Assembly (NCBI RefSeq): GCF_024273195.1
Contig: NZ_JAMZCU010000002.1
Span: forward strand, 248,001 to 312,000
Reading direction: 5' to 3'
DNA: 64,000 nt
Source of the DNA: Devosia ureilytica
Lineage (GTDB): Bacteria; Pseudomonadota; Alphaproteobacteria; Rhizobiales; Devosiaceae
Shown here: positions 1 through 9,162 of the stretch, piece by piece
How positions within the stretch are numbered: position 1 is the first letter of the stretch
How the letters are laid out: every line of letters begins with the position of its first letter
Program-made: the position numbers and the translations under genes
Notes under the pieces: model-generated
The model's database searches: none
Seen by the model: only the letters and a program-made list of their open reading frames with translations
Told to the model about the DNA's origin: nothing

Positions 1-137
1 AGCGCTTCCTGACCAAAGGCCAGCTGCAGGACGGTGCGGGTTCGCGAGCCGTCGGGGACATCCATCAGGACGGGATTGCCGCCGCGGGCGGCCACCCATT
101 GGCGGATAGCATCGCGATCTGTGAGAATTTGGGACAT
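1..137 (-). CDS. hypothetical protein, 5' part only (cut by window edge)
   Basis: An open frame on the minus strand starts at ATG 137 and runs off the left edge, giving 45 residues beginning MSQILTDRDAIRQW. A GGAGCG ribosome-binding site lies just upstream of the ATG. The visible N-terminus has a Thr-Asp-Arg-Asp segment then a Trp-Val-Ala-Ala-Arg helix, and no signal peptide. I do not recognise the family; small uncharacterised rhizobial proteins start in a similar way. It is divergent from the secreted protein at 217, so the gap of about 80 bases should hold both promoters. Confidence 0.6.
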   Translation of the reverse strand, partial: MSQILTDRDAIRQWVAARGGNPVLMDVPDGSRTRTVLQLAFGQEA

Positions 138-216
138 GGGACGCTCCATTGTGTGTTCCTTGAGAAAGCACCGGCAGCGTGCAAGGTTCCTTGATCTGAA
201 ACAAGGAAGGCGTTCC

Positions 217-816
217 ATGATGTCGATTTTTCGACTGCGCCAGGTGGCGGCAGTGCTCGCTGCGCTGGCCTTGCTGCCCATGGTTGCAGCCCAGGCCTGC
301 ACGGTACCCGGGGCGGCCCCGATCAGTCCGTTCGACGGCGACCGCATGACCGGCTTTGACGCGGCGCGAACCCGCGGCCTTGGCGAGGCGCTGCTCGCCG
401 GCAGTGCCGAGGAACGGGCAATTGTATCGGCGCTCTTTGCCACCGGTGATAGCCCCATCTCGGCCATCCCCGATGGCCGCTACAAGTGCCGGACCATCAA
501 GCTGGGTGGGCTCTTGCCGCTGGTCACCTATCCCTGGTTCGACTGCGCCATTTCGGACCACGGCGCGGTCATTGAAAAGCGCACCGGTTCGCAGCGGTTC
601 AAGGGCCAGCTGCTGCCCGCCGATGGCGGCCTTTTTTACTGGGGCGCCCTGCACTATGGCGACGAAGAGCCCATGGCCTATGATGGACTGGACGAGCGCA
701 GCCAGGTCGGCTGCCTCTACAAGGTCAGCGGCAAGCCGGTCCGCTATCGGCTGGAGCTGCCGTTTCCGCGCTTTGAATCGACCCATGACGTCATAGAACT
801 GGTCCCGGCACCGTGA
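217..816 (+). CDS. secreted protein, probably DUF4893 family
   Basis: 199 residues. The frame is open upstream, but ATG 217 is chosen because AAGGAAGG precedes it and because it places a clean signal peptide at the N-terminus: a charged start, a hydrophobic stretch at about residues 9-24, and cleavage near Ala-Gln-Ala before Cys. The cysteine at the cleavage point could be lipidated, but the lipobox (AQAC) is poor, so periplasmic release is likelier. The mature part has a YKCRTIKLGG motif and a later YPWFDC motif, which I associate with the uncharacterised DUF4893 family. Function is unknown. It stands alone between the cut gene and rimM. Confidence 0.75.
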   Translation: MMSIFRLRQVAAVLAALALLPMVAAQACTVPGAAPISPFDGDRMTGFDAARTRGLGEALLAGSAEERAIVSALFATGDSPISAIPDGRYKCRTIKLGGLLPLVTYPWFDCAISDHGAVIEKRTGSQRFKGQLLPADGGLFYWGALHYGDEEPMAYDGLDERSQVGCLYKVSGKPVRYRLELPFPRFESTHDVIELVPAP

Positions 817-874
817 ACGGGCTTGCGCGCCGCGCAGGTGCTGCTAGGAACCGGGCAAACAAGATGAGCAGGCG

Positions 875-1411
875 ATGGCAGACAAATCCTCTCGCATCCT
901 GATGGGCACAATCGGGGCGGCACACGGCATCAAGGGCGAGGTGCGCATCGCCTCGCACACCCAGGACCCCGAAGCCATTGCCGGCTACGGTCCGCTGGAA
1001 ACCGACCGGCCGGGCCTCATCATCACCATTGAAAAGGCGCGCCTGCAAAAGACCGTGCTGGTGGCCCGGCTGAAGGGCATCAACGACCGCACGGCCGCCG
1101 AACAGCTCAATGGCGTATCGTTGTTCGTGGACCGCAGCCAATTGCCCGAAATCGAAGACGAGGATGATTTCTACCATGCCGATCTGATCGGGCTGGACGC
1201 GCGGCTCGAAAGCGGCGTGTCCATCGGCGCGGTGAGCGGCCTGTTCGACCATGGCGCGGGCGATATTCTCGAAGTGCGCGACCCCCGTTCGGGCGACACG
1301 TTCCTTTATCCCTTCACCAAGGTCGTGGTGCCTATTATTCGCATTGCCGAGGGCTATCTCGTCATCGCTCCGCCGCTCGACGCCGAGCCCGGCGAGGAAG
1401 AGCCGGACTGA
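875..1411 (+). CDS. rimM: ribosome maturation factor RimM
   Basis: 178 residues, normal for RimM, which helps mature the 30S head by binding ribosomal protein S19. The N-terminal RimM domain shows [13 protein letters not shown] (about residues 13-25) and RTAAEQLNG (72-80). The C-terminal PRC-barrel begins at FYHADLIGL (99-107). The tail is acidic (EPGEEEPD). The stop codon overlaps the trmD start by one base (TGATG), so the two are translationally coupled in the usual rimM-trmD-rplS order. The cognate rpsP is not in the 870 bases upstream. Confidence 0.97.
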   Translation: MADKSSRILMGTIGAAHGIKGEVRIASHTQDPEAIAGYGPLETDRPGLIITIEKARLQKTVLVARLKGINDRTAAEQLNGVSLFVDRSQLPEIEDEDDFYHADLIGLDARLESGVSIGAVSGLFDHGAGDILEVRDPRSGDTFLYPFTKVVVPIIRIAEGYLVIAPPLDAEPGEEEPD

Positions 1412-2136
1412 TGTTTTCTGCCGACATCATCACGCTGTTTCCCGAGCTGTTTCCGGGGACCCTGGGCGCTTCGGTGCTGGGGCGCGGGCTCAGTGACGGG
1501 TTGTGGCAACTCAGAGCCACCCAATTGCGCGATTTTGCCAGTGACCGGCACCGCACGGTTGACGACACGCCATCAGGCGGCGGCGCTGGCATGGTGCTCA
1601 GATCGGACATTCTGGCCAAGGCCATCGACAGCGTCGCTCCCCCGACGGACCCGCGCCCCCGCATCCTGATGTCGCCACGCGGGCGCCCCCTGACCCAGGC
1701 CCGCGCCCATGAACTGGCCGTCGGGCCCGGCGCCGTCATCGTCTGCGGGCGCTTCGAAGGCGTCGACCAGCGCGTCATAGAGGCCCGCCAGCTCGAGGAA
1801 ATCTCCATCGGCGACTATGTCCTTGCCGGGGGCGAAGTGGCCGCCATGGTACTGCTGGAGGCTGTTGTACGGCTCATTCCCGGCGTACTGGGCGCGCTCG
1901 ACAGCCGCGACGAGGAAAGCTTTGAAAATGGACTCCTCGAATATCCGCAATATACGCGGCCACAAAGCTTTGAAGGCCGCGATATTCCGCCGGTGCTGGT
2001 CTCTGGCGATCACGGCAAGATTGCCAAATGGCGGCATGCACAGTCGCTGGAGCTGACCAAGGCACGGCGGCCGGATTTGCTGGGTCTGGACGAAGCTCCA
2101 GACCATCCTGTTCCAAGAGGCTGCCCGCGGACTTGA
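1411..2136 (+). CDS. trmD: tRNA (guanine-N1)-methyltransferase TrmD
   Basis: 241 residues. Methylates G37 of tRNAs reading CNN codons, using S-adenosylmethionine, and prevents +1 frameshifting. The SPOUT knot is visible: LMSPRGRPL (86-94), [11 protein letters not shown] (111-121) and [12 protein letters not shown] (131-142). The C-terminal domain carries [11 protein letters not shown] (174-184) and [11 protein letters not shown]. The last ten or so residues ([11 protein letters not shown]) are unlike the family, and the stop codon lies inside a dispersed palindromic repeat starting near 2124, so the native 3' end was probably replaced by the repeat. Starts by a one-base overlap with rimM. Confidence 0.97.
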   Translation: MFSADIITLFPELFPGTLGASVLGRGLSDGLWQLRATQLRDFASDRHRTVDDTPSGGGAGMVLRSDILAKAIDSVAPPTDPRPRILMSPRGRPLTQARAHELAVGPGAVIVCGRFEGVDQRVIEARQLEEISIGDYVLAGGEVAAMVLLEAVVRLIPGVLGALDSRDEESFENGLLEYPQYTRPQSFEGRDIPPVLVSGDHGKIAKWRHAQSLELTKARRPDLLGLDEAPDHPVPRGCPRT

Positions 2137-2170
2137 TCCGAGGACCTGTCGCCACATGTCCGAGGGCGGA
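2124..2170. repeat. palindromic intergenic repeat, family A (copy 1)
   Basis: The core CGGACTTGATCCG (2128-2140) is a near-perfect palindrome, followed by a second half reading CATGTCCGAGGGCGG. The same core occurs at 4071-4093, 33017-33039 and 33069-33091. The trmD stop codon TGA (2134-2136) lies inside this core. Comparable palindromes are common between genes in alphaproteobacteria. Confidence 0.75.
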
Positions 2171-2376
2171 AAGGTGATCGGGGCAGCAAACAGCGCATAA
2201 ATGCTAGACTCATGCCCCGATTTCCCCTATGAGCCGCCCATTCGCATGCCCGGCGTATCGGACCGGTGTGCGCCAAGACCAAGAAGACTGCCTTCCGTTA
2301 CCAACCAAGACCGGATGACGGGGCCACCAAGGCCCATCAAGAGTCGTCCCTATGAAAAGATCAGAACGGATCGAAA

Positions 2377-2940
2377 ATGAACATTATCGAACAGCTCAAT
2401 GCTGAGCATGTGGCGGCGCTTTCCGCCCAGCGCGAACTTCCCGATTTCACCCATGGCGATACCGTCAAGGTGTGGGTCAAGATCCGCGAAGGCGAAAAAG
2501 AGCGTCTGCAGGCCTATGAAGGCGTTGTGATCGCCCTCAATGGCGGCGGCATCACCTCCAGCTTCACCGTCCGCAAGATTTCCTACGGCGAAGGCGTGGA
2601 ACGCGTGTTCCCGCTGCACTCGCCCAATATCGCTTCGGTCGAAGTGATCAAGCGCGGTAAGGTCCGTCGCGCCAAGCTCTACTACCTGCGTGATCGTCGC
2701 GGTAAGTCGGCCCGTATTTTCGAATCGACCAATTCGCGCACCAAGAAGATCGAAGCTACCGAACGCTCCGCTGCCCTGGCAGCCAAGGAAGCCCGCGAAG
2801 CCGAAAAGATTGCCGCCGCCGAGGCCTTTGCCGCCGAGCAGGCCGCCAAGGACGCTGAAGCAGCCGCTGCTGCCGCTGCCGCTGCCGAGCAGGAAGCTGC
2901 CGCCGCAAGCGCCGCTGAAGGCGAAGCCAAGAGCGAATAA
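2377..2940 (+). CDS. rplS: 50S ribosomal protein L19 with long alanine-rich tail
   Basis: 187 residues. The first 115 or so are canonical L19 (30S-50S interface), with [28 protein letters not shown] and [23 protein letters not shown]. From about residue 125 an Ala/Glu/Lys-rich tail of about 60 residues follows, probably a charged helix; rhizobial L19 proteins often have such tails, but this one is long. A 240-base leader separates it from trmD and may hold its own promoter. A strong terminator follows at 2964. Third gene of the rimM-trmD-rplS set. Confidence 0.97.
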   Translation: MNIIEQLNAEHVAALSAQRELPDFTHGDTVKVWVKIREGEKERLQAYEGVVIALNGGGITSSFTVRKISYGEGVERVFPLHSPNIASVEVIKRGKVRRAKLYYLRDRRGKSARIFESTNSRTKKIEATERSAALAAKEAREAEKIAAAEAFAAEQAAKDAEAAAAAAAAAEQEAAAASAAEGEAKSE

Positions 2941-2963
2941 GCTCTTCTGCATTGCAGATTTCG

Positions 2964-2993
2964 AAAAGCCCGGCCGCAAGGTCGGGCTTTTTG
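2964..2993 (+). terminator. Rho-independent terminator of rplS
   Basis: An 11-bp stem AAAGCCCGGCC / GGTCGGGCTTT with a GCAA tetraloop is followed by a T-run. It lies 25 bases after the rplS stop and ends the rimM-trmD-rplS unit. Confidence 0.9.
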
Positions 2994-3006
2994 TTGTGGC
3001 CGCCGG

Positions 3007-3022
3007 CGATTCACGTGGAACA
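3007..3022. other. parS-like site (GATTC variant)
   Basis: CGATTCACGTGGAACA matches the bacterial parS consensus TGTTTCACGTGRAACA at 14 of 16 positions, with the CACGTG core intact. It contains GATTC, a GANTC methylation target. It is intergenic, about 7 kb from parB. Confidence 0.55.
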
Positions 3023-3032
3023 TTCCGCAGAA

Positions 3033-3090
3033 CCCCCACCCTTGATCCCTCCCCGCAAGGGGGAGGGAGACGATGAACTGAGGGTGAGGT
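3033..3090. repeat. CT-rich palindromic repeat, family B (copy 1)
   Basis: A palindrome of CCCTCCCC, a GCAA-type loop and GGGGGAGGG (core 3047-3067) is flanked by CCCCCACCC on the left and GGGTGAGG on the right. Related copies lie at 25224, 28453, 29662, 35090, 37466, 49735 and 52501. It fills most of the rplS-xthA gap. Confidence 0.75.
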
Positions 3091-3214
3091 AACGAAACGC
3101 TCTCCTGCCGCCCGCCGTCAGCAACCGTGCCCATTAGGCGATTTCCGGCTTTACCCATGGACCGGGCTTGGCGATAAGAGGCCTGCCCGCAGCACCCAAT
3201 TCCCCGGACGCCCC

Positions 3215-4027
3215 ATGACCCTTTCCGTTGTCACCTGGAACATCAATTCGGTTCGGCTGCGCCTGCCGATGGTGCTCGATTTCCTGGCCCAGTATCAGCC
3301 CGACGTGCTGATGCTGCAGGAAATCAAATGCACCGATGACCAGTTTCCGCGCAATGCCTTCATCGAGGCCGGCTATCCGCATATGGCCGTGCATGGGCAG
3401 AAGGGCTATCACGGCGTCGCCATCGTCTCAAAATTTCCGATGACCGATGTGTCGAGCCGGATGTTCTGCGAAATCCCGGAATCGCGCCATGTTTCGGCGC
3501 TGGTTGACCTGGGGCATGGCCCCTTCACGCTGCACAATTTCTACATTCCGGCCGGTGGCGACGAGCCGGACCCCGAGCTCAACCCCAAATTCAAGCACAA
3601 GCTGGGCTTTCTCGACGAACTCAAGACCTGGTTCAGCGAACCAATATTCCAACGCGGCCATTTGATTGCCGGCGATTTCAATATTGCACCGCACGAGAAC
3701 GACGTGTGGGGCCACAAGCAATTGCTCAAGGTCGTCAGCCACACCCCGGTCGAAACCGAGGCCCTCGATGCGCTCTTGACCGGCGGCCATGGCTGGACGG
3801 ACCTGGTGCGCAAGCATGTGCCTTATGACCAGAAACTCTATTCGTGGTGGAGCTATCGCAGCGCCAATTGGGAGCTGGCCAACAAAGGCCGGCGGCTCGA
3901 CCATATCTGGTCGACGGCCGATGTGGCGGAGCGGTCGGTGGGTGCCGAAATCATCAAGCCCGCTCGCGGCTGGACCGACAAGCCCAGCGACCATGTGCCC
4001 GTGATCGCCCGCTTCGCCAAGCCTTAA
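3215..4027 (+). CDS. xthA: exodeoxyribonuclease III
   Basis: 270 residues, full length. Mg-dependent AP endonuclease and 3' phosphatase/exonuclease of base excision repair. Family motifs are in place: TWNINSVRLR with Asn9, LQEIKC with metal-binding Glu36, IAGDFNIAPHENDVW (catalytic Asp/Asn loop), RLDHIWST, and the C-terminal SDHVPV with Asp259 and His260. The start is ATG 3215; the upstream Shine-Dalgarno is weak. It is convergent with the cyclic-nucleotide-domain gene at 4207, with a family A repeat between them. Confidence 0.96.
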   Translation: MTLSVVTWNINSVRLRLPMVLDFLAQYQPDVLMLQEIKCTDDQFPRNAFIEAGYPHMAVHGQKGYHGVAIVSKFPMTDVSSRMFCEIPESRHVSALVDLGHGPFTLHNFYIPAGGDEPDPELNPKFKHKLGFLDELKTWFSEPIFQRGHLIAGDFNIAPHENDVWGHKQLLKVVSHTPVETEALDALLTGGHGWTDLVRKHVPYDQKLYSWWSYRSANWELANKGRRLDHIWSTADVAERSVGAEIIKPARGWTDKPSDHVPVIARFAKP

Positions 4028-4070
4028 GGCGGGCATCTATCGGAAACACAGGTTCCTCACCCACCAATCC

Positions 4071-4093
4071 GCCCTCGGACTTGATCCGAGGGC
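4071..4093. repeat. palindromic intergenic repeat, family A (copy 2)
   Basis: A perfect 23-base palindrome around CTCGGACTTGATCCGAG (only the central ACTTGAT/ATCAAGT spacer is asymmetric). It lies between the convergent genes xthA and the cyclic-nucleotide-domain gene, where it could also act as a bidirectional terminator, though it has no T-run. A degenerate arm (CGCCCGAGGACG) follows at about 4135. Confidence 0.75.
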
Positions 4094-4206
4094 CGCTCTC
4101 AACAATGCGGGCGTGGATAGAAATCCTCAGGTCACGCCCGAGGACGACGCATTGTTGTGGAATTTTCAAAGACAATTGCGAGGTAGACTGGACCACCGGT
4201 CCGGGC

Positions 4207-4665
4207 TCACGCGCCCTTCATCCGGCCCTTGAGCGGCTCGAGCGCGTGCATATAGCGCCCGAGGTCGGCCTCGATCCGCTGAGCGGCGCGCTGCGCCAGC
4301 TCTGGATATTGGCGGGCCAGCTTGAGGAAAGCGGTTCGCGGCACAAACAGCAATTCGCAATCGGTGACGGCGGTAAAGGTGACGGGACGCGGCTTTTCGA
4401 GGATCAGGGCGGTCGGCGAGATAACGCTGCCCGGTTCGGACAGCGCATAGGGCTTGCCCGCCTCGGCGCCTTCATGGCGCGCCTTGACCGTGCCTTCAAT
4501 CAGCACAAAGGCGCCGGCCGGCGCGTCACCGGCCTTGTAGATCACCGCATCGGCGGCAAAATGCTTGCGATCACCGGCAAAGCCGAGCATGCGCAATTGC
4601 TCATCGTCACAGATATCGAAGAAGTCGGCCCGGGCCAGAACCCCGGCCGCATCGTCCATTCTCAT
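4207..4665 (-). CDS. cyclic-nucleotide-binding domain protein without DNA-binding domain
   Basis: 152 residues from ATG 4665 (GGGG just upstream); the frame also allows a TTG start at 4701. One Crp-type beta-roll: LARADFFDICDDEQLRMLGF, then AGDAPAGAFVLIEGTVKA, where a phosphate-binding cassette would sit, then FTAVTDCELLFVPRTAFLKL. It ends after the C-helix (YPELAQRAAQRIEADLGRY), so the winged helix of Crp/Fnr regulators is absent. Such stand-alone domains sense a ligand and act through a partner. It lies 158 bases downstream of the cenR-like gene on the same strand, so co-transcription is possible. The ligand cannot be told from sequence. Confidence 0.85.
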   Translation of the reverse strand: MRMDDAAGVLARADFFDICDDEQLRMLGFAGDRKHFAADAVIYKAGDAPAGAFVLIEGTVKARHEGAEAGKPYALSEPGSVISPTALILEKPRPVTFTAVTDCELLFVPRTAFLKLARQYPELAQRAAQRIEADLGRYMHALEPLKGRMKGA

Positions 4666-4745
4666 ATGCCCCAGACCCGATCGCCGGTGCGTGATCAGCA
4701 AAACTTGCTCACTTTTGCGGTTTGATCACGCGACCACAACTTATT

Positions 4746-4768
4746 GCCGCCCGCAGGGCGCGGGCGGC
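4746..4768. other. strong GC hairpin between cenR and the cNMP-domain gene
   Basis: GCCGCCCGC (4746-4754) pairs perfectly with GCGGGCGGC (4760-4768) around a 5-base loop. It lies 56 bases past the cenR stop. There is no T-run on either strand, so it may be an attenuating or RNA-stabilising hairpin rather than a full terminator. Confidence 0.5.
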
Positions 4769-4823
4769 ATTTGATCAAGCTATAAGTTAGTTCGTACGGG
4801 AATTGAACGGTTTTGTCCCAATA

Positions 4824-5507
4824 TCAGGGGACAAGACGATAGCCACCATCCTCGGTGACCAGGAGGCGGGCATTGGACGGGTCCCGCTCGATCTTCTGGC
4901 GCAAGCGGTAGATGTGGGTTTCAAGCGTGTGCGTGGTGACCCGGTTGTTATAGCCCCAGACCTCCTTGAGCAGCACATCGCGGGTGATGGTCTTGGGACC
5001 CTGCCGATAGAGGTACTTGAGGATCGAGGTTTCCTTGTCGGTCAGGCGCACCTTGATGCCATCATTGGTCTCGAGCACCTTGGCGGCGGGCTGGAAACTA
5101 TATTGGCCGATAGTGAAGACCGCATCCTCGCTCTGGTCGCGCTGGCGCAACGCCGCATTGATGCGGGCCAGCAGCACCGGGTAGCGGAAGGGTTTGGTCA
5201 GATAATCATTGGCACCCGCTTCAAGACCCTTGATCTCGTCGGCGTCGGTATCGTGCCCGGTCAGCATCAGAACCGGGCTCATATAGCCCTCGCTCCGCAT
5301 CAGCTTGACCGCCTCGCGACCATCCATGTCCGGCAGGCCGACATCGAGAATGGTCAGCTCGATATTGCTTTCACGCACCGCCTTGAGCGCGTCATTGGCC
5401 GAGCCGGCCTGGAGAATGTCGAAATCAGGCTCCCCCTGGAGTTGTTCCACCAGGGTTTGGCGCAGGTCCGCGTCGTCGTCCACGACCAGAATGCGTCGCT
5501 TGTTCAT
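4824..5507 (-). CDS. cenR: OmpR-family response regulator, CenR-like
   Basis: 227 residues. Receiver domain 1-120 with acidic pocket Asp10/Asp11, phosphoacceptor Asp55 (TILDVGLPDMDGREAV), Thr83 and Lys105. The C-terminal winged helix (about 130-227) contains LTDKETSILKYLYR, VWGYNNRVTTHTLETHIYR and DGGYRLVP. These stretches closely resemble CenR, the essential cell-envelope regulator of Caulobacter (OtpR in Brucella). No sensor kinase lies nearby, and CenK is often unlinked. A good RBS (CCGGAG) precedes ATG 5507. The 233-base upstream gap to yggS should carry the promoter. Ortholog status rests on recalled similarity. Confidence 0.85.
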   Translation of the reverse strand: MNKRRILVVDDDADLRQTLVEQLQGEPDFDILQAGSANDALKAVRESNIELTILDVGLPDMDGREAVKLMRSEGYMSPVLMLTGHDTDADEIKGLEAGANDYLTKPFRYPVLLARINAALRQRDQSEDAVFTIGQYSFQPAAKVLETNDGIKVRLTDKETSILKYLYRQGPKTITRDVLLKEVWGYNNRVTTHTLETHIYRLRQKIERDPSNARLLVTEDGGYRLVP

Positions 5508-5740
5508 TGTATTCTCCGGTCTTTTTCCGTCTGGATCGACCTAGGTCACATTATTGCGACCCGTTTTTGGCCAGCCAATCACAACGTCGTTATTCAACCG
5601 CAAGCAACGCGCCTGAACGCGATTTAGTTGCACTTTGCAGCCCGCAGACCGCCGAAATCATCCTTGGGAACTGGCCAACGGGAATAATATGGCCCTGACG
5701 CCCCCTCGACTGTCCCGGATAGACCGTTGCTCGGTCACGC

Positions 5741-6415
5741 CTAGCGGCGCCCAAACAGGGCCGATCCCACACGCACATGGGTGGCGCCCATGGCGATGGC
5801 GGTTTCGAAATCGCCACTCATGCCCATCGAGAGCTTTTCCACCCCGGCGGCCTCGGCCAATTCGGCCAGCAGCGCAAAATAGGGGCCAGCTGGCTGCCCG
5901 TCAGGCGGGATGCACATCAGGCCGACGATCTCGAGGCCATGCTCCTCCCGGCATCGGCGCACAAAATCCACCGCCTCGCCAATGGCGATACCGGCCTTTT
6001 GCGCCTCGCCGCCAATATTGACCTGCACGAAACAGGGCAGGCGTTTGTCCAGGCGTGCCATTTCGGCGGCGAGGACGCCCGCCAGCTTATCGCGATCCAA
6101 GGTTTCGATGACATCGAACAGCGCCACCGCCTCGCGCGCCTTGTTGGTCTGGAGCGGACCGATCAGATGCAGCGCAATGTCCGGGTAGCGCTCGCGCAGC
6201 GCCGGCCACTTGTCCTTGGCTTCCTGCACCCGGTTTTCGCCAAAGACGCGCTGCCCGGCCACCAGAAATGGCTCCACGGCCTCGGCGGCAAAGGTCTTGG
6301 AGACTGCGACCAGTTCGACAGCCTCCGGTGGCGCACCGAAGCGACGCCGGGCTTTTTCCATGCGGGTGCGGATGTAATCGAGCGCAGCGGATGCGCCTTG
6401 AAGCGTCTCGACCAT
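5741..6415 (-). CDS. yggS: PLP-binding homeostasis protein YggS (PROSC family)
   Basis: 224 residues from ATG 6415; upstream in-frame codons look non-coding. Single-domain fold-type III protein that binds pyridoxal 5'-phosphate without known catalysis and buffers PLP pools. Motifs: ELVAVSKTF with the PLP lysine, VFGENRVQEAKDKW, LHLIGPLQTNK, GLMCIPP, and LSMGMSGDFETAIAMG with VRVGSALFG near the C-terminus. Divergent from leuS; the 134-base gap holds both promoters. The start has only a weak RBS. Confidence 0.93.
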   Translation of the reverse strand: MVETLQGASAALDYIRTRMEKARRRFGAPPEAVELVAVSKTFAAEAVEPFLVAGQRVFGENRVQEAKDKWPALRERYPDIALHLIGPLQTNKAREAVALFDVIETLDRDKLAGVLAAEMARLDKRLPCFVQVNIGGEAQKAGIAIGEAVDFVRRCREEHGLEIVGLMCIPPDGQPAGPYFALLAELAEAAGVEKLSMGMSGDFETAIAMGATHVRVGSALFGRR

Positions 6416-6549
6416 ATCATGGCCCCGTTTCTGTTGACCTTGGTGGGGATTTCTGGTGATGGTCCGGGTAGCCAAAATCCCTCGAAAACGCAAGCTGCGC
6501 CGCCTTTTCGGCAGGCCATCAGCGTCAATCTTGCAAGGACGTATAACCA

Positions 6550-9159
6550 GTGAGCGGCGAACGCTACAATCCGCGCGAAAGCGAACCGAAATGGCAGAAA
6601 GTCTGGGACGAAGCCAAGAGCTTTGTCACGACCAATGATGACCCGCGTGAACCCTATTACGTCCTTGAGATGTTCCCCTATCCCTCCGGGCGCATCCATA
6701 TGGGCCATGTGCGCAACTATGCCATGGGCGACGTGGTGGCCCGCTACCATCGCGCCCGCGGCAAGAATGTGCTGCACCCCATGGGCTGGGATGCTTTCGG
6801 CCTGCCGGCCGAGAACGCCGCCATCGAGCGCAAGAGCCATCCGGGCTCCTGGACCCGACAGAACATTGAAGCGATGAAGGCCCAGCTCAAATCCATGGGT
6901 CTCTCCATCGACTGGACGCGCGAAATCGCCACCTGCGAGCCCAGCTACTACCAGCACCAGCAGTCCATGTTCATCGACATGCTGGCCGCAGGCCTGGTCA
7001 CGCGCAAGAGCTCCAAGGTCAATTGGGACCCCGTCGACATGACCGTTCTGGCCAATGAACAGGTGATCGACGGCAAGGGCTGGCGCTCCGGCGCCCCGGT
7101 CGAGCAGCGCGAACTGACCCAATGGTTCTTCAAGATCTCCGATTTTGCCGAGGATCTGCTGACCGGGCTGGATGGTCTCACCCAATGGCCGGAGAAGGTG
7201 CGCATCATGCAGCGCAACTGGATCGGCAAGTCCGAGGGCCTGAGGCTGCTGTTCGCGCTGGAGCCGAGCGAGAAGACCGACGTCACCAGCATCGAGGTTT
7301 TCACCACCCGCCCCGACACGATTTTTGGCGCCTCCTTCGTCGGTCTGTCACCGGACCATCCGCTGACCACGGCGCTGGCCGCCAGCAATGCGGACCTCGC
7401 CGCCTTCGTCGCCGAATGCCATCGCCATGGCACGGCCACCGAGACGCTGGAGAAGGCCGAAAAGCAGGGTTTTGATACCGGTTTGCGGGTCAAGCACCCG
7501 GTGATCGAAGGCGAAACCCTGCCCGTCTATGTCGCCAATTTCATCCTGATGGATTACGGCACCGGCGCCATTTTCGGCTGCCCGGCCCATGACCAGCGCG
7601 ACCTCGACCTGGCCCGCAAATACGGGCTTTCAGTCAAGCCGGTGGTGCTGCCACCTGATGCCGATCCCGCCAGCTTTGAAATCGGCAATGAAGCCTATGT
7701 TGACGCTGGCAACATCTTCAACTCGGGCTTTTTGGATGGTCTCTCCATCGACGACGCCAAGGCCAGGATCGCCGCCCATTTCGAGGCGCTGACAGTGGAC
7801 GGCAAGCCGCAGGGCAAAGTTGAGGTGAACTATCGCCTGCGCGACTGGGGCATTTCGCGTCAGCGCTATTGGGGTTGCCCCATTCCCGTGATCCATTGCG
7901 AGGTCTGCGGCACCATACCCGTGCCCAAAAAAGACCTGCCGGTGGTGCTGCCCGACGACGTCAGTTTCGACAAGCCCGGCAATGCGCTGGACCACCACCC
8001 CACCTGGAAACATACACATTGTCCGCAATGTGGTGCTGCGGCCCGCCGCGAAACCGACACCATGGACACTTTTGTCGACAGTTCCTGGTATTTCGCCCGT
8101 TTCACGGCACCTGATGCACCGACCCCCACCGTGCCCGAAGTCGCCAATCGCTGGTTGCCGGTGAACCAGTATATCGGCGGCGTCGAACACGCGATCCTGC
8201 ACCTGCTCTATTCGCGCTTCTTCACCCGGGCAATGAAGGCCACCGGCCATGTGGGGCTCGATGAACCCTTCCAGGGCCTCTTCACCCAGGGCATGGTGAC
8301 CCACGAAACCTATCGTTCCGAGAAGGGCGAATGGGTGCCCCCGACCGACGTGGTGCTGGACGCCAGTGGCGATCAACGCAGCGCCCGCCATGCCGTTACC
8401 GGCGCGCCGATTGCCATCGGTTCGGTCGAAAAGATGAGCAAATCCAAGAAGAATGTCGTCGATCCCGATGAGATCGTCAGCGGTTATGGCGCCGATACGG
8501 CCCGCTGGTTCATGCTCTCGGATTCGCCCCCGGAGCGCGACGTGCAATGGACCGAATCCGGCGTCGAAGGCGCCAGCCGTTTCCAGCAGCGCGTTTGGCG
8601 GCTGGTCAACGAAACTGCCGCGATTGCTGAACAGTCAACCGGCACTGTTTCCGAAAACGACGCTGATGCAGTGGCCCTGCGCAAGATCATCCACCGCGCC
8701 GTCGCTGGCGTGGCGCAGGATATCGAGGGTCTCGGCTTCAACCGTGCCGTGGCGCGTATTTATGAGCTAACCAATGCCCTGATCAAGGCGCGCGAAGCCC
8801 GGCCGAGTGCGGCGCTGGCCGCAGCGCTGAGCGAAGGCGTTGCCAAACTGGTGCAGCTGCTCAACCCGATGATGCCGCACCTGGCCGAATCGTGCTGGGA
8901 AGTGCTTGGAAAACAAGGCCTTGTGGCCGACGCGCTGTGGCCCGAAGTCGATCCGGCCTTGCTGGTCGATGACGAAGTGACGCTTCCGATCCAGATCAAT
9001 GGCAAGCGCCGTGCGGAAATCACCGTGCCCAAGGGCTTGCCCGCAGCCGATGTGGAGGCCCTGGTGCTGGCTCTCGAGGCGGTCCAGAAGGCGTTGGAGG
9101 GCAAGACACCCAAGAAGGTCGTTGTGGTGCAGGACCGCATCGTCAACCTGGTCGTCTAG
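6550..9159 (+). CDS. leuS: leucyl-tRNA synthetase
   Basis: 869 residues with GTG start at 6550 (weak GGACGTATAACCA upstream). Class I synthetase charging tRNA-Leu. The HIGH motif is HMGH at 50-53, in [16 protein letters not shown]. The CP1 editing domain (about 220-420) holds [12 protein letters not shown] and the [15 protein letters not shown] loop. The KMSKS motif is at 628-632. Anticodon-binding helices follow, then a C-terminal domain ending [15 protein letters not shown]. holA follows after only 3 bases, so the two are one operon. Confidence 0.98.
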   Translation: MSGERYNPRESEPKWQKVWDEAKSFVTTNDDPREPYYVLEMFPYPSGRIHMGHVRNYAMGDVVARYHRARGKNVLHPMGWDAFGLPAENAAIERKSHPGSWTRQNIEAMKAQLKSMGLSIDWTREIATCEPSYYQHQQSMFIDMLAAGLVTRKSSKVNWDPVDMTVLANEQVIDGKGWRSGAPVEQRELTQWFFKISDFAEDLLTGLDGLTQWPEKVRIMQRNWIGKSEGLRLLFALEPSEKTDVTSIEVFTTRPDTIFGASFVGLSPDHPLTTALAASNADLAAFVAECHRHGTATETLEKAEKQGFDTGLRVKHPVIEGETLPVYVANFILMDYGTGAIFGCPAHDQRDLDLARKYGLSVKPVVLPPDADPASFEIGNEAYVDAGNIFNSGFLDGLSIDDAKARIAAHFEALTVDGKPQGKVEVNYRLRDWGISRQRYWGCPIPVIHCEVCGTIPVPKKDLPVVLPDDVSFDKPGNALDHHPTWKHTHCPQCGAAARRETDTMDTFVDSSWYFARFTAPDAPTPTVPEVANRWLPVNQYIGGVEHAILHLLYSRFFTRAMKATGHVGLDEPFQGLFTQGMVTHETYRSEKGEWVPPTDVVLDASGDQRSARHAVTGAPIAIGSVEKMSKSKKNVVDPDEIVSGYGADTARWFMLSDSPPERDVQWTESGVEGASRFQQRVWRLVNETAAIAEQSTGTVSENDADAVALRKIIHRAVAGVAQDIEGLGFNRAVARIYELTNALIKAREARPSAALAAALSEGVAKLVQLLNPMMPHLAESCWEVLGKQGLVADALWPEVDPALLVDDEVTLPIQINGKRRAEITVPKGLPAADVEALVLALEAVQKALEGKTPKKVVVVQDRIVNLVV

Positions 9160-9162
9160 CCG

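Noticed and set aside
2350..3039. 229-codon frame opposite rplS
   Set aside because: Glycine/leucine-rich antisense shadow of the alanine-rich L19 tail.
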